Source of the DNA: Thermophilibacter provencensis
GTDB taxonomy: Bacteria > Actinomycetota > Coriobacteriia > Coriobacteriales > Atopobiaceae
Assembly: GCF_030372065.1 (NCBI RefSeq)
Contig: NZ_JAUDEA010000003.1
Coordinates: 62,001-126,000 of the forward strand
Reading direction: 5' to 3'
DNA length: 64,000 nt
This document shows positions 15,701 through 22,993 of the stretch, piece by piece. The notes under the pieces are model-generated. The model was given only the letters and a program-made list of their open reading frames with translations, was not told where the DNA came from and made no database searches. A program made the translations under genes and the position numbers. Positions within the stretch are counted from its first letter, which is position 1, and every line of letters starts with the position of its first letter.

Positions 15701-16523
15701 AGGGGTTGGCTTCGCCGCTCAGCACCTGCACAAAGGCCGGGATGCCGTAGGGAAGAGCGGCGCCGTAGCCAGAAGAGCTGATGTTGCCGTACCAGAGCAG
15801 GGCATCAACGGCATCGGACCAAGGGCCGTCCTCCCAGCTGATGGTGTTGGAGGTGCTCACCGCAACGACCATCTTGGAGAAGGCGCCCGAACGACGGAGC
15901 TCAGCCACGCCGTTCAGCATGTCCTTCTCCTCCTGGGAGAGGGCAAGGTAGTCATGATCCTCATACCACTGGGTATCAGAGCCCTCGTGTCCGCGACGGC
16001 CCAGGAAGACAATCGCCACGCCGCCGTCATCGGAGATAAAGCCGGCCGCCTGCGCGTCCTCCCACGGGTTCTCGTTGACCTGCCAGCCGAGGACGTTTTG
16101 GGTGCCGTTGGTGTAGAACTCCCAGGCGGCATCGTTGAAGGAGAAGCCCGCCTCCTTCATGGCCTCGTCAAAGCCCGAGTGATAGGCAGGGCCGGCGTTG
16201 CCGAAAGCGGTCACCGTTCCGTCAGAGGTGGCAAGAGGAAGGGCCGCGTCCTCGTTCTTGAGCAGGACCACGCCCTCGTTGACAATGCGTGCGCCAAGCG
16301 CCATCTCGTCGGCAACGAGCTGCTGCTCGCCTTCGGTGGTATATTCATAGGCGCTCTCGTAATAGAGGTTGTCCTCCGGCAGCGCCGGGGCAACAGACTC
16401 CTCCTTGCTGGGCGCCTGCTGGCCGCCGCCGTTATCGCAGCCTGCGAGCCCGGCCATGACGGCCGCGGCCGCGGTGCCCAGGACAAAGCCCCTGCGTGTG
16501 ACGCCACTTCTCATGCTTCTCAT
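12717..16523 (-). CDS. Tat-exported GH3 lipoprotein with permuted domains and C-terminal extension
   Basis: About 1268 residues. The start MRSMRSG (ATG 16521-16523, with AAGGGAAGG upstream) leads to a twin-arginine signal VTRRGFVLG and the lipobox LAGC, so the enzyme is probably exported folded and lipid-anchored. The order is again sandwich domain (~70-420; GAGLSYTTFSYSDF), fibronectin-like domain, then the catalytic barrel. Barrel motifs are HRSPYSGRNFEYYSEDPYLGG, TKHCAGNDQEEYRHG and the presumed nucleophile in TITDQFEAPQMD near residue 850. The last ~220 residues hold a Listeria-Bacteroides-type repeat (DRPYELEHMTFDGWSIGG) and a beta-rich domain (DGTVEVDHYKGYACMGAWEVEGSG), probably for cell-surface or substrate binding. 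It lies directly upstream of the second GH3 gene and downstream of a LytTR two-component pair. Confidence 0.88.
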   Translation of the reverse strand: MRSMRSGVTRRGFVLGTAAAAVMAGLAGCDNGGGQQAPSKEESVAPALPEDNLYYESAYEYTTEGEQQLVADEMALGARIVNEGVVLLKNEDAALPLATSDGTVTAFGNAGPAYHSGFDEAMKEAGFSFNDAAWEFYTNGTQNVLGWQVNENPWEDAQAAGFISDDGGVAIVFLGRRGHEGSDTQWYEDHDYLALSQEEKDMLNGVAELRRSGAFSKMVVAVSTSNTISWEDGPWSDAVDALLWYGNISSSGYGAALPYGIPAFVQVLSGEANPSGRLSDTVYKNNRLNPVMANFGRVDADLSELSDGKLDEVSRENDEWRPSNTKGNHWRHDYVYAEGIYLGYRYPETRYEDKVLGQGNAGDFDYSSYVAYPFGAGLSYTTFSYSDFAVEEADDAFTVTVTVANDGKVAGKHAACVYVQTPYTDYDVENGIEKASIELKGYEKTQELEPGASETLTIAVSKHELAAYDANRAKTYILDDGDYYFTVAASAHDAINNVLAAKGMTTEDGMTADGDDSLIWVWNNGTFDDTTYAVSAVTGNAITNLFDGVDPNKNPLMSDKNAITWLSRSDWEATFPTKPANLVYTDEVADKAKPISYQAGSGDASSVPTHEFGKDSDLVLVDMREKDYDDGDWETLVSKLTYEEMVDFINDPESEIVKIGKPETVAGNGSQGWTPLFTVSGLSGVTWPSKETVTNTYSTEVHEEVGRLTGENLLHSATVESKNVSLYGWSCNAHRSPYSGRNFEYYSEDPYLGGRACAEETRGIIEKGALVYTKHCAGNDQEEYRHGVPSWANEQTLREIYLRQFEKAVVEGGANGIMSGFHRLGMEWSGENHALLIDWLEGELGYTGTTITDQFEAPQMDSVDGLLNGTHVWLGTTSDSDGRKVCHAVLLQDDYKNDPVIQDALFGAVHRALYNYAHSLAMNGLTHDYVFTGNQPLVTAIVSTAEEGTIGAPCAFYGDKTYVAEQSGFFGSSRGTGTWDYAEDGGLTLTDSEGNAIEVSDDGSLLSFDVPVSGSVAPNTISKYELVTAYNACFGTSFDAGTQPSYQLTFASGNEDATGNDPSALEIKRGETVTLPDRPYELEHMTFDGWSIGGTVYPAGSEYVPNAYDDATAEGAWSVTVVATATTFDDYIYSYIQDAGIPMVLLADGTVEVDHYKGYACMGAWEVEGSGSGEGTLVIKNESGETVAIEQDGTSATYAQEGVYYDWNQPDQGYGSGMFLVMLTHTLDLAAFVEAYNAEFGTSYDSVSVETGSAEFALEETGEPKSVF

Positions 16524-16702
16524 TTCCTTCCCTTCCCTATGCCGCCAGTATGGGCGCTTTTCACCCGCGCGCTGGCGGGACCTAACCAAATCTCCCCTCA
16601 AAGGGCCGGACGGAGCCGGCCCAGGAAGGGAGGGAGAGCCAGCCTTTGGCCGGGCTTCTCACGGTTAACGATAGGAAGTTGAATAGTTGCTTGAGCGGGT
16701 GC

Positions 16703-16772
16703 GCGTCACACGGCGGAACGCGTCGCACCAAAGTGCGCGCGTTGCACCAACGGTGGTTTTCTCGTCACCAAC
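16703..16772. promoter_or_regulatory. Direct repeats upstream of the GH3 operon, candidate LytTR binding sites
   Basis: In the 359-base gap between the GH3 gene and the LytTR regulator, four similar blocks recur at 17-22-base spacing: GCGTCACAC (16703), GCGTCGCACCAA (16720), GCGTTGCACCAA (16739) and CTCGTCACCAAC (16761). LytTR proteins are known to bind tandem ~10-base direct repeats about two helical turns apart. They lie ~200 bases upstream of the GH3 start. Apart from these, a family C repeat and the GH3 ribosome site, I see nothing else in this gap and no convincing -35/-10 pair. Confidence 0.4.
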
Positions 16773-16853
16773 TGCAATAAAGCGCTGGTCGTGAGCGGTA
16801 TGGAAGCGCCGGTGAGCGGTTGGGCGAAAGACGCGCGATAAGTATGACAGTTG

Positions 16854-16889
16854 GCTCTGACGCCAGCGCCACCAGTGCCAGGTCAGAGC
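16854..16889. repeat. Family C repeat at the response-regulator stop codon
   Basis: GCTCTGAC (from 16854) and GTCAGAGC (to 16889) enclose GCCAGCGCCACCAGTGCCAG. The TGA stop of the regulator gene (16883-16885) is part of the right arm. Confidence 0.7.
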
Positions 16890-17617
16890 ATGATCGAGTT
16901 CTTGTTGTTCAGGTAGTCCATGTAGGCGCGACGGGCCTCGGCCACCTTGGAGCGGCCGATGGGCACGAGGTCCTTTCCCACCACAAAGCCCTGGGAGGTC
17001 AGCTGTCTCACGTGGGCAAAGTTGACGAGAAACCCCTTGTGCACGCGGAAGAACCCAAACGGCGCGAGGTTCTCGCCCATCTCGTCGAGGGTGGTCAGGA
17101 CCTCCTCGGTGCGGCCGTTTGCCAGGTGCACGACCTTGTCGCGGCGGTGCGCCTCCACGTAGGCTATGTCGTCGATGGCAAAGGTTCCCATGGCGTGCGC
17201 CATCTTGAGCGTGATGGTGCGGTTGGTGCTCGTCTTGCGGCGCTCGCGCACAAAGGTCTCGATGGCCTCCGCCATGTCCTGGTTGAAGTGGCTCTTGCGC
17301 ACAAAGCCGAGGGGTCGCAGCGAGAGGGACTCAAAGACGCGGTCCTCGCTGTTGGAGACGTAGATGATGTCCGTCCCAAAGCCAATCTCGCGCAGGGCGC
17401 GCCCAAACTGGATGCCGTCGATGCCAGGCATCTCAATGTCAAGGAGCACCAGGTCAAAACCTACGGAGTCCATCCTTTTGGCAAGGTCCTCCAGGACGGT
17501 GTAGACCTCCATCTCGGCCTCGGCGCCCCGGCGCGAGAGCTCGCGCTCGGCGGCGCTGGCTATGGCGTCCGCGGCAAAGCGCTCGTCGTCGCAGACGGCA
17601 ACGTGATACTGAAGCAT
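16883..17617 (-). CDS. LytTR-family response regulator (AgrA-like)
   Basis: A 244-residue regulator. The receiver domain (1-~125) has the acidic pair Asp10-Asp11 and the phosphoacceptor Asp60 in DLVLLDIEMPGIDG. The LytTR DNA-binding domain (~140-240) shows FFRVHKGFLVNFAHVRQL and GKDLVPIGRSKVAEARRAYMDYL. The ATG at 17615-17617 has GGGGGAAGG just upstream. The cognate sensor kinase gene precedes it on the same strand, with a family B repeat in the gap, and the GH3 pair follows, so it probably controls these glycosidases. No AgrB/AgrD-like pheromone genes lie next to it, so the input signal is unknown. Confidence 0.9.
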   Translation of the reverse strand: MLQYHVAVCDDERFAADAIASAAERELSRRGAEAEMEVYTVLEDLAKRMDSVGFDLVLLDIEMPGIDGIQFGRALREIGFGTDIIYVSNSEDRVFESLSLRPLGFVRKSHFNQDMAEAIETFVRERRKTSTNRTITLKMAHAMGTFAIDDIAYVEAHRRDKVVHLANGRTEEVLTTLDEMGENLAPFGFFRVHKGFLVNFAHVRQLTSQGFVVGKDLVPIGRSKVAEARRAYMDYLNNKNSIML

Positions 17618-17672
17618 GTCCTTCCCCCTGTTTCGAGGGCCCTCCCCGGCCCCGTGCCCCTCGCGGGCAATT

Positions 17673-17709
17673 TCATGACAGATCACCCTGTCACCTTTGT
17701 CATGATGAC
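17673..17709. repeat. Family B repeat overlapping the sensor-kinase stop codon
   Basis: The unit CACCCTGTCACCTTTGTC is flanked by TCATGACA and CATGATGAC. The kinase stop TGA at 17700-17702 is read from the repeat. Confidence 0.75.
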
Positions 17710-19022
17710 GCATCGGGCAGCGCGAGCATCACCCGAGCGGTGAACTCCCCCTCCTCGTAGGAGAAGTCGGCGGCGCCGTCGTACTTCTCGGCAACGGATC
17801 GCACGATCGAGGTGCCCAGCCCGTGGTTCTCCTTGTCCTGCTTTGTGGTCTCGAGCGCCCCCTCCTCCGAGAAGCGCGGGCGCTGTGCCGTGGGGTTCAC
17901 CACCGTCACGACGAGCGCCCCCTGGTCGGCAACGATGCCCAGCCGCACGTTCTTCTCGCCCGTGCCCTCGCACGCCTCGATAGCGTTGTCGAGCAGGTTC
18001 ATGAGCAGGCTGCAGAGGTCGATCTCCTCGTAGGGAAGCTCGGCGGGCACGGCGATGCGCGAGCTGATCTCCACGCCCGCGGCGCGCGCCTTGGACACCT
18101 CGAGGTTGACGATGTCATCCACCAGGTCGTTTCCGGAGCTCACCCACGAGAAGGTGGGGTTGGCGCGCATGGACATCTCGCCGAAGAACTCCTCGGCGCG
18201 GCGGTAGTCCTTCTGCTCGAGCAGCATGCGGATGTAGGCGTACTGGTTCTTCACCTCGTGGCGCAGGCGGCGCAGGCTCTCCCCGCTCTCGCGGTAGACG
18301 CCAAGCGCCTCGTAGCGGCTCTCCATGAGGTGACGCTCGGCCTGGATGCGCTCCTTGTCCCTGAACTCGCGCGCCAGGCGCAGCACGGCCCAGTAGACCA
18401 CGATCTGCGCGATCTGACCGTTAAGGCACGTGAGGAAGCTCTCGAGCGTGCTTGCAGAGTAGTAGACAAAGCCAAAGTCCGAGCGCAGGTAGAGGATCGT
18501 GCGCTCCGCAAGCCCGGAGGCGCACACAAAGAGCACGGGGAACACAAAGGAGAGCGAGACGTTCTCCCCGTCCAGATAGTTGTGACGCTCAAGGAGAACG
18601 AGGATGACCCTCAGGAGCAGCATGTAGGCGAGCGAGATGGTTGCCGCGAGCTCGATCCCGCCATAAAGCTCCACGTTGAGCATGTCCGCAACGGAGAGCG
18701 AGTAGAGCCACGAGCACATGACGAGCGCAATGCGCACCAGTTGGGCGGGGGTGCTGCGGTCCCAGAAGATGAGGCCGCACGCGATGGTGGGGGCAACGGT
18801 CCACGTGATGGAGTTGGGAAAGATCAGGTCGCTTATGGTGCCGAGGAGCCACACGACGGGAAGCGCAATCGCAAACCTGACCGGCAGGAGCCAGGCGAGC
18901 CGCCTTCCCCCGCCGTGGAACTTCGTGAGCAGCAGCACGAGGGAGAGCGCGAAAGACGCGTTATAGAGCGAGGCCATGCTCGCGCCAAACGTGGTCACAA
19001 AGCTCTGCAGCAGCTCTTCCAT
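17700..19022 (-). CDS. GHKL-type sensor histidine kinase (AgrC-like)
   Basis: A 440-residue membrane kinase. The N-terminal ~210 residues contain six or so hydrophobic helices and no extracellular sensor domain. The phospho-accepting His255 lies in LRRLRHEVKNQYAYIRMLLE, the RHE/DxxN form used by AgrC/ComD kinases. The ATPase domain has LCSLLMNLLDNAIEAC (N box) and the G-box regions LVVTVVNPT and NHGLGTSIVRSVAEKYDG. The ATG at 19020-19022 (MEELLQ) has GAAGGA upstream. It pairs with the LytTR regulator downstream. Its stop codon lies inside a family B repeat. Confidence 0.88.
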   Translation of the reverse strand: MEELLQSFVTTFGASMASLYNASFALSLVLLLTKFHGGGRRLAWLLPVRFAIALPVVWLLGTISDLIFPNSITWTVAPTIACGLIFWDRSTPAQLVRIALVMCSWLYSLSVADMLNVELYGGIELAATISLAYMLLLRVILVLLERHNYLDGENVSLSFVFPVLFVCASGLAERTILYLRSDFGFVYYSASTLESFLTCLNGQIAQIVVYWAVLRLAREFRDKERIQAERHLMESRYEALGVYRESGESLRRLRHEVKNQYAYIRMLLEQKDYRRAEEFFGEMSMRANPTFSWVSSGNDLVDDIVNLEVSKARAAGVEISSRIAVPAELPYEEIDLCSLLMNLLDNAIEACEGTGEKNVRLGIVADQGALVVTVVNPTAQRPRFSEEGALETTKQDKENHGLGTSIVRSVAEKYDGAADFSYEEGEFTARVMLALPDASS

Positions 19023-19226
19023 GGGGGTCCTTCGCACCGGCACTTCAGTGAGCTTAGTTTAACCTGAGCGGCCGGCTGCCCGGGCAACGCACAACCGGCA
19101 TGGTTTAGGTGACAAACGGGCCGGCAAAATGATGGGACCGGACACGAGGGCTCGGCGTCATGCGAAATCGGTGGCAGACGTTGCTTTTGGCCTTGCCCAA
19201 CCGGTATCCGAAAGAAGCCGTGCCGA

Positions 19227-20534
19227 CTACGCCCCCAAACAAGTGATGGGGATGACGTAGAGCCCCTCCTCCACCTGCCTCGCGTACTCGGAAACTCCCG
19301 TGATGACCGCCATGAACTCAGGCGGGCGAACACGCTCGGCACCATTGGACGAGAGCTTTGCTCGCAACGCGCGCAGACGCTCGACGGCGACGTCCGCCTT
19401 GCGCTCGCTCGTCTTGATCTCCAGCGCTGCCCAGCGTCCATCGGCGAGCTCAATGATGACGTCCGCCTCTAGGCCGGAGTCGTCGCGGTAATACCGGACG
19501 GGGATGTCAGCGGCGTTTTCCAGCGCATGTGCATATACCTGTAGGTCGCGCACGCAGAGGTTCTCGAACACGAGGCCAAAGGTCTGCCAGTCCTCGAACA
19601 GGGCATCAGGCAGCATGCCGAGCGCCGCCACCGCAAGCGAGGGGTCCGCCAAATAGCGCTTTGGCTTCGTGCGCACGCGCTTGGACGAGCGCGCAGGAGG
19701 GAGCCAGCCAGGCACGTCATCCAGTAGGTACAGGTCACGAAAGAGCGCGAGATATGAGGCGACTGTCGCCTCGGTCACTCCACCCGAGGCTGAGGCGTCG
19801 CTCATGTCGGCAGAGAGCGTTTCGTAGGTCGCAGCTTGGCCCAGGTTACGGGCGAGGGCGAACAGGAGGCGCTGGGCGGTATCGCCGCTCTTGCCCGCCC
19901 GCGGAATGCTCTCGCGCCGCAGCAGGCGCAGATACTCCCGCGCAACCAGCTGCGCGTCCGCAGGATCCATGTCGATGGCCTCCGGCCAGCCACCGCGACA
20001 CGCAAGTCTCACAAGATCGGAAGCCGTCGTCACGTGCTGCACGGGTTCAAACTCCCCGCGGAACAGCCCCGCAAGAGATACCGCATCTATGGAGTCCCCA
20101 CTCTCGGCCAGGCTCATCGGCCACATGCGAACTCGACCGATGCGGCCCGCGCCGCTATGGCTCGGAAGATCGCCTTCGGACTGAGCGTCATGCCGCAGCG
20201 GCATTGATGATCCGGTGAGAATCCACGCTCCGCGCAGCCCACGGGTACGATCGCACTCGTGGCGAACCCAGTCCCATATCGCAGGCACACGCTGCCATTC
20301 GTCAATCACATGAGGTCGATCGCCCATCAGCATCGCAGAGGGGTCATCCTGAGCAAGTGCAAGCGTACGGTCCACAAAGCTCACGCTCTGCGCATGCTGG
20401 AGCGCCGTCCACGTCTTGCCGCACCACTTGGCCCCCGCTATCTCCACCGCGCCAAAGACGCGAAGAAGCCTCTCAACCCGTGCATCCACGACGCGCGGAA
20501 TATATCCCTCCGGCTTGATTATCTCGCCCACCAC
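19227..20534 (-). CDS. AAA ATPase with DUF4143 domain
   Basis: A 435-residue protein of the widespread AAA_14-DUF4143 family. It has a P-loop GAKWCGKTWTA (~35-45), a Walker-B-like HVIDEWQRVPAIWDWVR, sensor-like ILTGSSMP, and the C-terminal DUF4143 domain with a PD-(D/E)XK-nuclease-like end (YRDDSGLEADVIIELADGRWAALEIKTSERK). The biochemical role of the family is not settled. The start is one of two tandem GTG codons (20529-20534) preceded by AAAGGAGG. The gene stands alone; about 130 bases of AT-richer DNA and a large palindrome separate it from the upstream DUF3783 gene, which may mark a recent acquisition. Confidence 0.85.
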   Translation of the reverse strand: MVGEIIKPEGYIPRVVDARVERLLRVFGAVEIAGAKWCGKTWTALQHAQSVSFVDRTLALAQDDPSAMLMGDRPHVIDEWQRVPAIWDWVRHECDRTRGLRGAWILTGSSMPLRHDAQSEGDLPSHSGAGRIGRVRMWPMSLAESGDSIDAVSLAGLFRGEFEPVQHVTTASDLVRLACRGGWPEAIDMDPADAQLVAREYLRLLRRESIPRAGKSGDTAQRLLFALARNLGQAATYETLSADMSDASASGGVTEATVASYLALFRDLYLLDDVPGWLPPARSSKRVRTKPKRYLADPSLAVAALGMLPDALFEDWQTFGLVFENLCVRDLQVYAHALENAADIPVRYYRDDSGLEADVIIELADGRWAALEIKTSERKADVAVERLRALRAKLSSNGAERVRPPEFMAVITGVSEYARQVEEGLYVIPITCLGA

Positions 20535-20685
20535 CCCTCCTTTGAACTTGTTTCAATATAACATGTCTTCGCAGCTAGAATGGCTGCATTACTGTTTTTC
20601 CGGATATCTCGTTATTGTTTTTCCACCACTTTCAATAGAGATTTTCCAAGCCCACATGTCCGCGAAGGCCTTGCAGGAAAAGGGG

Positions 20686-20834
20686 CAGGCAAAAGGGGAC
20701 GGGTTATTTCTCTCAGAGCTTTTGGTGACAAAGGTGACAGGGTGGGTTGTCATCATGGGTTTCATGATGACAACCCACCCTGTCACCTTTGTCACCAAAA
20801 GCTCTGAGAGAAATAACCCGTCCCCTTTTGCCTG
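20686..20834. repeat. 149-bp perfect palindrome, nested family D and family B repeats
   Basis: Arms 20686-20757 and 20763-20834 are perfectly complementary over 72 bases around a five-base loop. The outer part begins CAGGCAAAAGGGGACGGG (family D). The inner part holds GGTGACAAAGGTGACAGGG and TTGTCATCATG (family B). It ends eight bases before the stop of the DUF3783 gene. The open frames on both strands through it are products of the symmetry. Confidence 0.93.
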
Positions 20835-20842
20835 ATGCAACG

Positions 20843-21271
20843 CTACTCGTTTGCCGCGTGCTCGGTGGCAACGGCGTCGATGAGCTGCACGAGCGGCCAT
20901 GAACGGTTGACCTTGGTGAGCAGGGCCTTGGGCCCCACCACGCATCCGGCCTCGCGCGAGCGGGCGAGAAACTCGTTCACCTGCGCGTCGGAGAGGCCGC
21001 ACAGCAGCACGAACTCCTCCGCCGCCGGCGCCGGGCCCACATACGGCACCACCGCCGGACGAAACCCCGGCAACCGCGCAAATGCGCCCGCCGGGTCGCC
21101 CAGGCGCTCCGGCAGCGCCGTCCGCGCCACCACGCCCATGCCGCGCAGCACTTCTCGCACCGCCGCGCCCTTCTCGGAAGAGGGGTCAAGCCCCCAGAGC
21201 GCCGCGCACGGCGCGGGCCCCGAGGGCTTGACCTTCTTGCGGGAAGCCTTCTTCTGAGGCTTGCCGGCCAT
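20843..21271 (-). CDS. DUF3783 domain protein
   Basis: A 142-residue protein of unknown function. A basic N-terminus (GKPQKKASRKKVKPSG) leads to the DUF3783-like C-terminal region (EEFVLLCGLSDAQVNEFLARSREAGCVVGPKALLTKVNRSWPLVQLIDAV). The ATG (21269-21271) overlaps the TAA of the rubrerythrin gene as TAATG, so the two are translationally coupled. The shared operon with rubrerythrin and PerR suggests expression under oxidative or metal stress. I see no catalytic motif. Confidence 0.78.
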   Translation of the reverse strand: MAGKPQKKASRKKVKPSGPAPCAALWGLDPSSEKGAAVREVLRGMGVVARTALPERLGDPAGAFARLPGFRPAVVPYVGPAPAAEEFVLLCGLSDAQVNEFLARSREAGCVVGPKALLTKVNRSWPLVQLIDAVATEHAANE

Positions 21272-21858
21272 TAGCCGAAGTAGCGCTCGAGCAGGCCCTT
21301 GAGAGCCTTGCCGTGACGGGCCTCGTCGCGCGCCATCTCGTGGACGGTGTCGTGGATGGCGTCGAGGTTGTTCTTCTTGGCGCAGGTGGCAAGCTCGACC
21401 TTGCCCTGCGTAGCGCCAAACTCGCAGTCAACGCGCCAGGCGAGGTTGTCCTTCGTGGTGGCCTTCATGTTGGGCTCGAGCTCCTCGCCGAGCAGCTCGG
21501 CAAACTTGGAGGCGTGCTCGGCCTCCTCATAGGCGGCCTTCTCCCAGTAGAGGCCGATCTCGGGATAGCCCTCGCGGTGGGCGATGCGAGCCATGCAGAG
21601 GTACATGCCGACCTCGGAGCACTCGCCGTTGAAGTTGGCCTTGAGCTGCTCGAGGATGTAGGCCTTGTCCTCGTCGGAGATGTCGGGGTTGTCCTTCACG
21701 GTCTTGCCGTAGATGCCGTACTCGTGCTCGGCGGCGAGCTTGAGCTCACCCTCGACCTTCTCGAACTGGCTGGCCGGAGCGTGGCAGACCGGGCACTCCG
21801 CCGGCGGCTCGGCGCCCTCGTAGATGTAACCGCAGACCTTGCAAACCCACTTGTCCAT
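21271..21858 (-). CDS. Rubrerythrin (rubredoxin-ferritin-like type)
   Basis: A 195-residue peroxide-reducing di-iron protein. The N-terminal rubredoxin domain has the FeS4 motifs CKVCGY (6-11) and CPVCHA. The ferritin-like domain carries the metal ligands in [48 protein letters not shown] and [17 protein letters not shown]. The rubredoxin domain comes first, which is the reverse of classical rubrerythrin (a reverse rubrerythrin). The ATG at 21856-21858 has AAGGAGG upstream. It lies directly downstream of a PerR-like repressor and is coupled to a DUF3783 gene. The role is NAD(P)H-linked reduction of hydrogen peroxide in an anaerobe. Confidence 0.92.
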   Translation of the reverse strand: MDKWVCKVCGYIYEGAEPPAECPVCHAPASQFEKVEGELKLAAEHEYGIYGKTVKDNPDISDEDKAYILEQLKANFNGECSEVGMYLCMARIAHREGYPEIGLYWEKAAYEEAEHASKFAELLGEELEPNMKATTKDNLAWRVDCEFGATQGKVELATCAKKNNLDAIHDTVHEMARDEARHGKALKGLLERYFG

Positions 21859-21938
21859 GGTGAAGCCTCCTTGTTGTCTCTCGGTGACGAGGCCCCTCCG
21901 GCCCCGTCGCCCTCTCCTATGCACGCGGCGCGCTCTCG

Positions 21939-22352
21939 CTACGCCGTTGATGCCCCGTCGTTCTTCTCGCCCGCCCGACACACAGGGCAGACGCCGTCAA
22001 ACTGCAGCGTGTGGCCCAGGATCTGGTAGCCCGACGCCTCTGCCGCAGCCTCGTTCACACCCTCGTCCAGAAGCGCGATCATCACGTCGTCCACCCGGCC
22101 GCACTCAACGCAGCGCACGTGATAGTGGGCAAAGGCCTGGTGGTCAAAGCGATCCGCGCCGTTGTTGATGCGCACGCGGCCGATCTCGCCCTCGTCGGAA
22201 AGGAGGTTGAGGGTACGATACACCGTCGCCTTGCCGATGCTGGGATGCTCGGCGCGGACGGCCTCATAGACCTCGTCGGCGGTGGGATGGTTGGCAAGGC
22301 GCCGCAGCTCGTCCTCAATGATCGAGCGCTGCACGGTGTTTCTCGCTGGCAT
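21939..22352 (-). CDS. Fur-family repressor, PerR-like
   Basis: A 137-residue metal-dependent repressor. The winged helix ([47 protein letters not shown]) precedes the metal-binding dimer domain with the [10 protein letters not shown] motif and a second CPVC pair near the C-terminus ([11 protein letters not shown]), giving a structural Cys4 zinc site. The ATG at 22350-22352 has AAAAGGAGG. Its position upstream of rubrerythrin and the operator in its own promoter suggest peroxide-sensing autoregulation, as in PerR. A Fur-type iron role cannot be excluded from sequence alone. Confidence 0.88.
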   Translation of the reverse strand: MPARNTVQRSIIEDELRRLANHPTADEVYEAVRAEHPSIGKATVYRTLNLLSDEGEIGRVRINNGADRFDHQAFAHYHVRCVECGRVDDVMIALLDEGVNEAAAEASGYQILGHTLQFDGVCPVCRAGEKNDGASTA

Positions 22353-22378
22353 GTCCCACCTCCTTTTGGTCTGATGAC

Positions 22379-22414
22379 AGCATACCATACTGAAAACTAT
22401 TCTCAAGTGAGAAT
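22379..22414 (-). promoter_or_regulatory. Promoter and PerR/Fur operator of the PerR-rubrerythrin operon
   Basis: The inverted repeat ATTCTC-AAGT-GAGAAT (22399-22414) is a PerR/Fur-box-like palindrome. On the minus strand it contains a -35 candidate TTGAGA (22406-22401), followed after 16 bases by TATGCT (22384-22379) as -10. The overlap of operator and -35 would allow repression. Confidence 0.6.
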
Positions 22415-22452
22415 TTTTCTCATTTTAGCGAGAAGGACCTCGGCGATATGAC

Positions 22453-22511
22453 ATGACAATCTACCCTGTCACCTTTGTCATGATGACAAAGGTGACAGGG
22501 TAGATTGTCAT
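22453..22511. repeat. Family B repeat, 59-bp perfect palindrome
   Basis: Perfect arms (22453-22480 and 22484-22511) begin ATGACAATCTACCCTGTCAC. It lies two bases after the stop codon of tsaE and just before the PerR operator region, which it insulates. Confidence 0.9.
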
Positions 22512-22513
22512 CA

Positions 22514-22993
22514 TCAAAGGGCAGAGAGAAGGGCGTCGCCACGGGCGTCGTGCGTGACGAGGCGCACCTCGCGCGGGGGCTCCTCGCCCGGAGCGGCCTC
22601 GTCGTCGAGGCGGGTCACGAAGACGTCCACGCGGGCGTCGCCAATCTCGTCTGCAAACTGCTCGCCCCACTCGATGGAGCACACGCCGTCGGCGCCGAGC
22701 ACGTCAAAGATGCCCGTGTCCTCCAGCTGGTCGGGGTCGTCCAGGCGGTAGAGGTCAAAGTGGTAGAGCGGCATCTCGGCGCCCTCGTAGACCATCTCGA
22801 TGGTGAAGGTGGGGCTCGTGACGTCGTCCGTCACGCCCATCCCGGCGGCAATGCCCTTGGTGAGCTGGGTCTTTCCGGCCCCAAGGTCACCCGTCAGCAC
22901 CAGCACGTCGCCGGCGGCAAGCGCGCGGCCCAGGCGCTCGCCCAGGGCAATCGTCTCCTCGCGCGAGGCCGTGCGGAAGCTCTTCTCGCTCAT
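22514..22993 (-). CDS. tsaE: tRNA t6A biosynthesis ATPase TsaE
   Basis: A 159-residue P-loop ATPase that drives turnover of the TsaB-TsaD complex during threonylcarbamoyl-adenosine formation. Walker A is TGDLGAGKTQLTKG (~34-47). Family motifs TSPTFTIEMVYEG, YHFDLYRLDDP and CSIEWGEQF are all present. The start ATG (22991-22993) directly follows the stop of the uracil-DNA glycosylase gene. Its partners are encoded as one fusion protein at 6.0-8.5 kb. Confidence 0.93.
   Translation of the reverse strand: MSEKSFRTASREETIALGERLGRALAAGDVLVLTGDLGAGKTQLTKGIAAGMGVTDDVTSPTFTIEMVYEGAEMPLYHFDLYRLDDPDQLEDTGIFDVLGADGVCSIEWGEQFADEIGDARVDVFVTRLDDEAAPGEEPPREVRLVTHDARGDALLSAL

Noticed and set aside
19023-19226. 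Small peptide pheromone gene (AgrD-like) near the sensor kinase
   Set aside because: The only short frames (15-18 codons) have no ribosome site and no AgrD-like sequence, and no AgrB homologue is present.
20589-21002. Open reading frames on both strands across the 20.7-20.8 kb palindrome (about 140 residues each)
   Set aside because: Both owe their middle section to the perfect palindrome, share mirror-image peptides and lack ribosome sites; they are by-products of the repeat.
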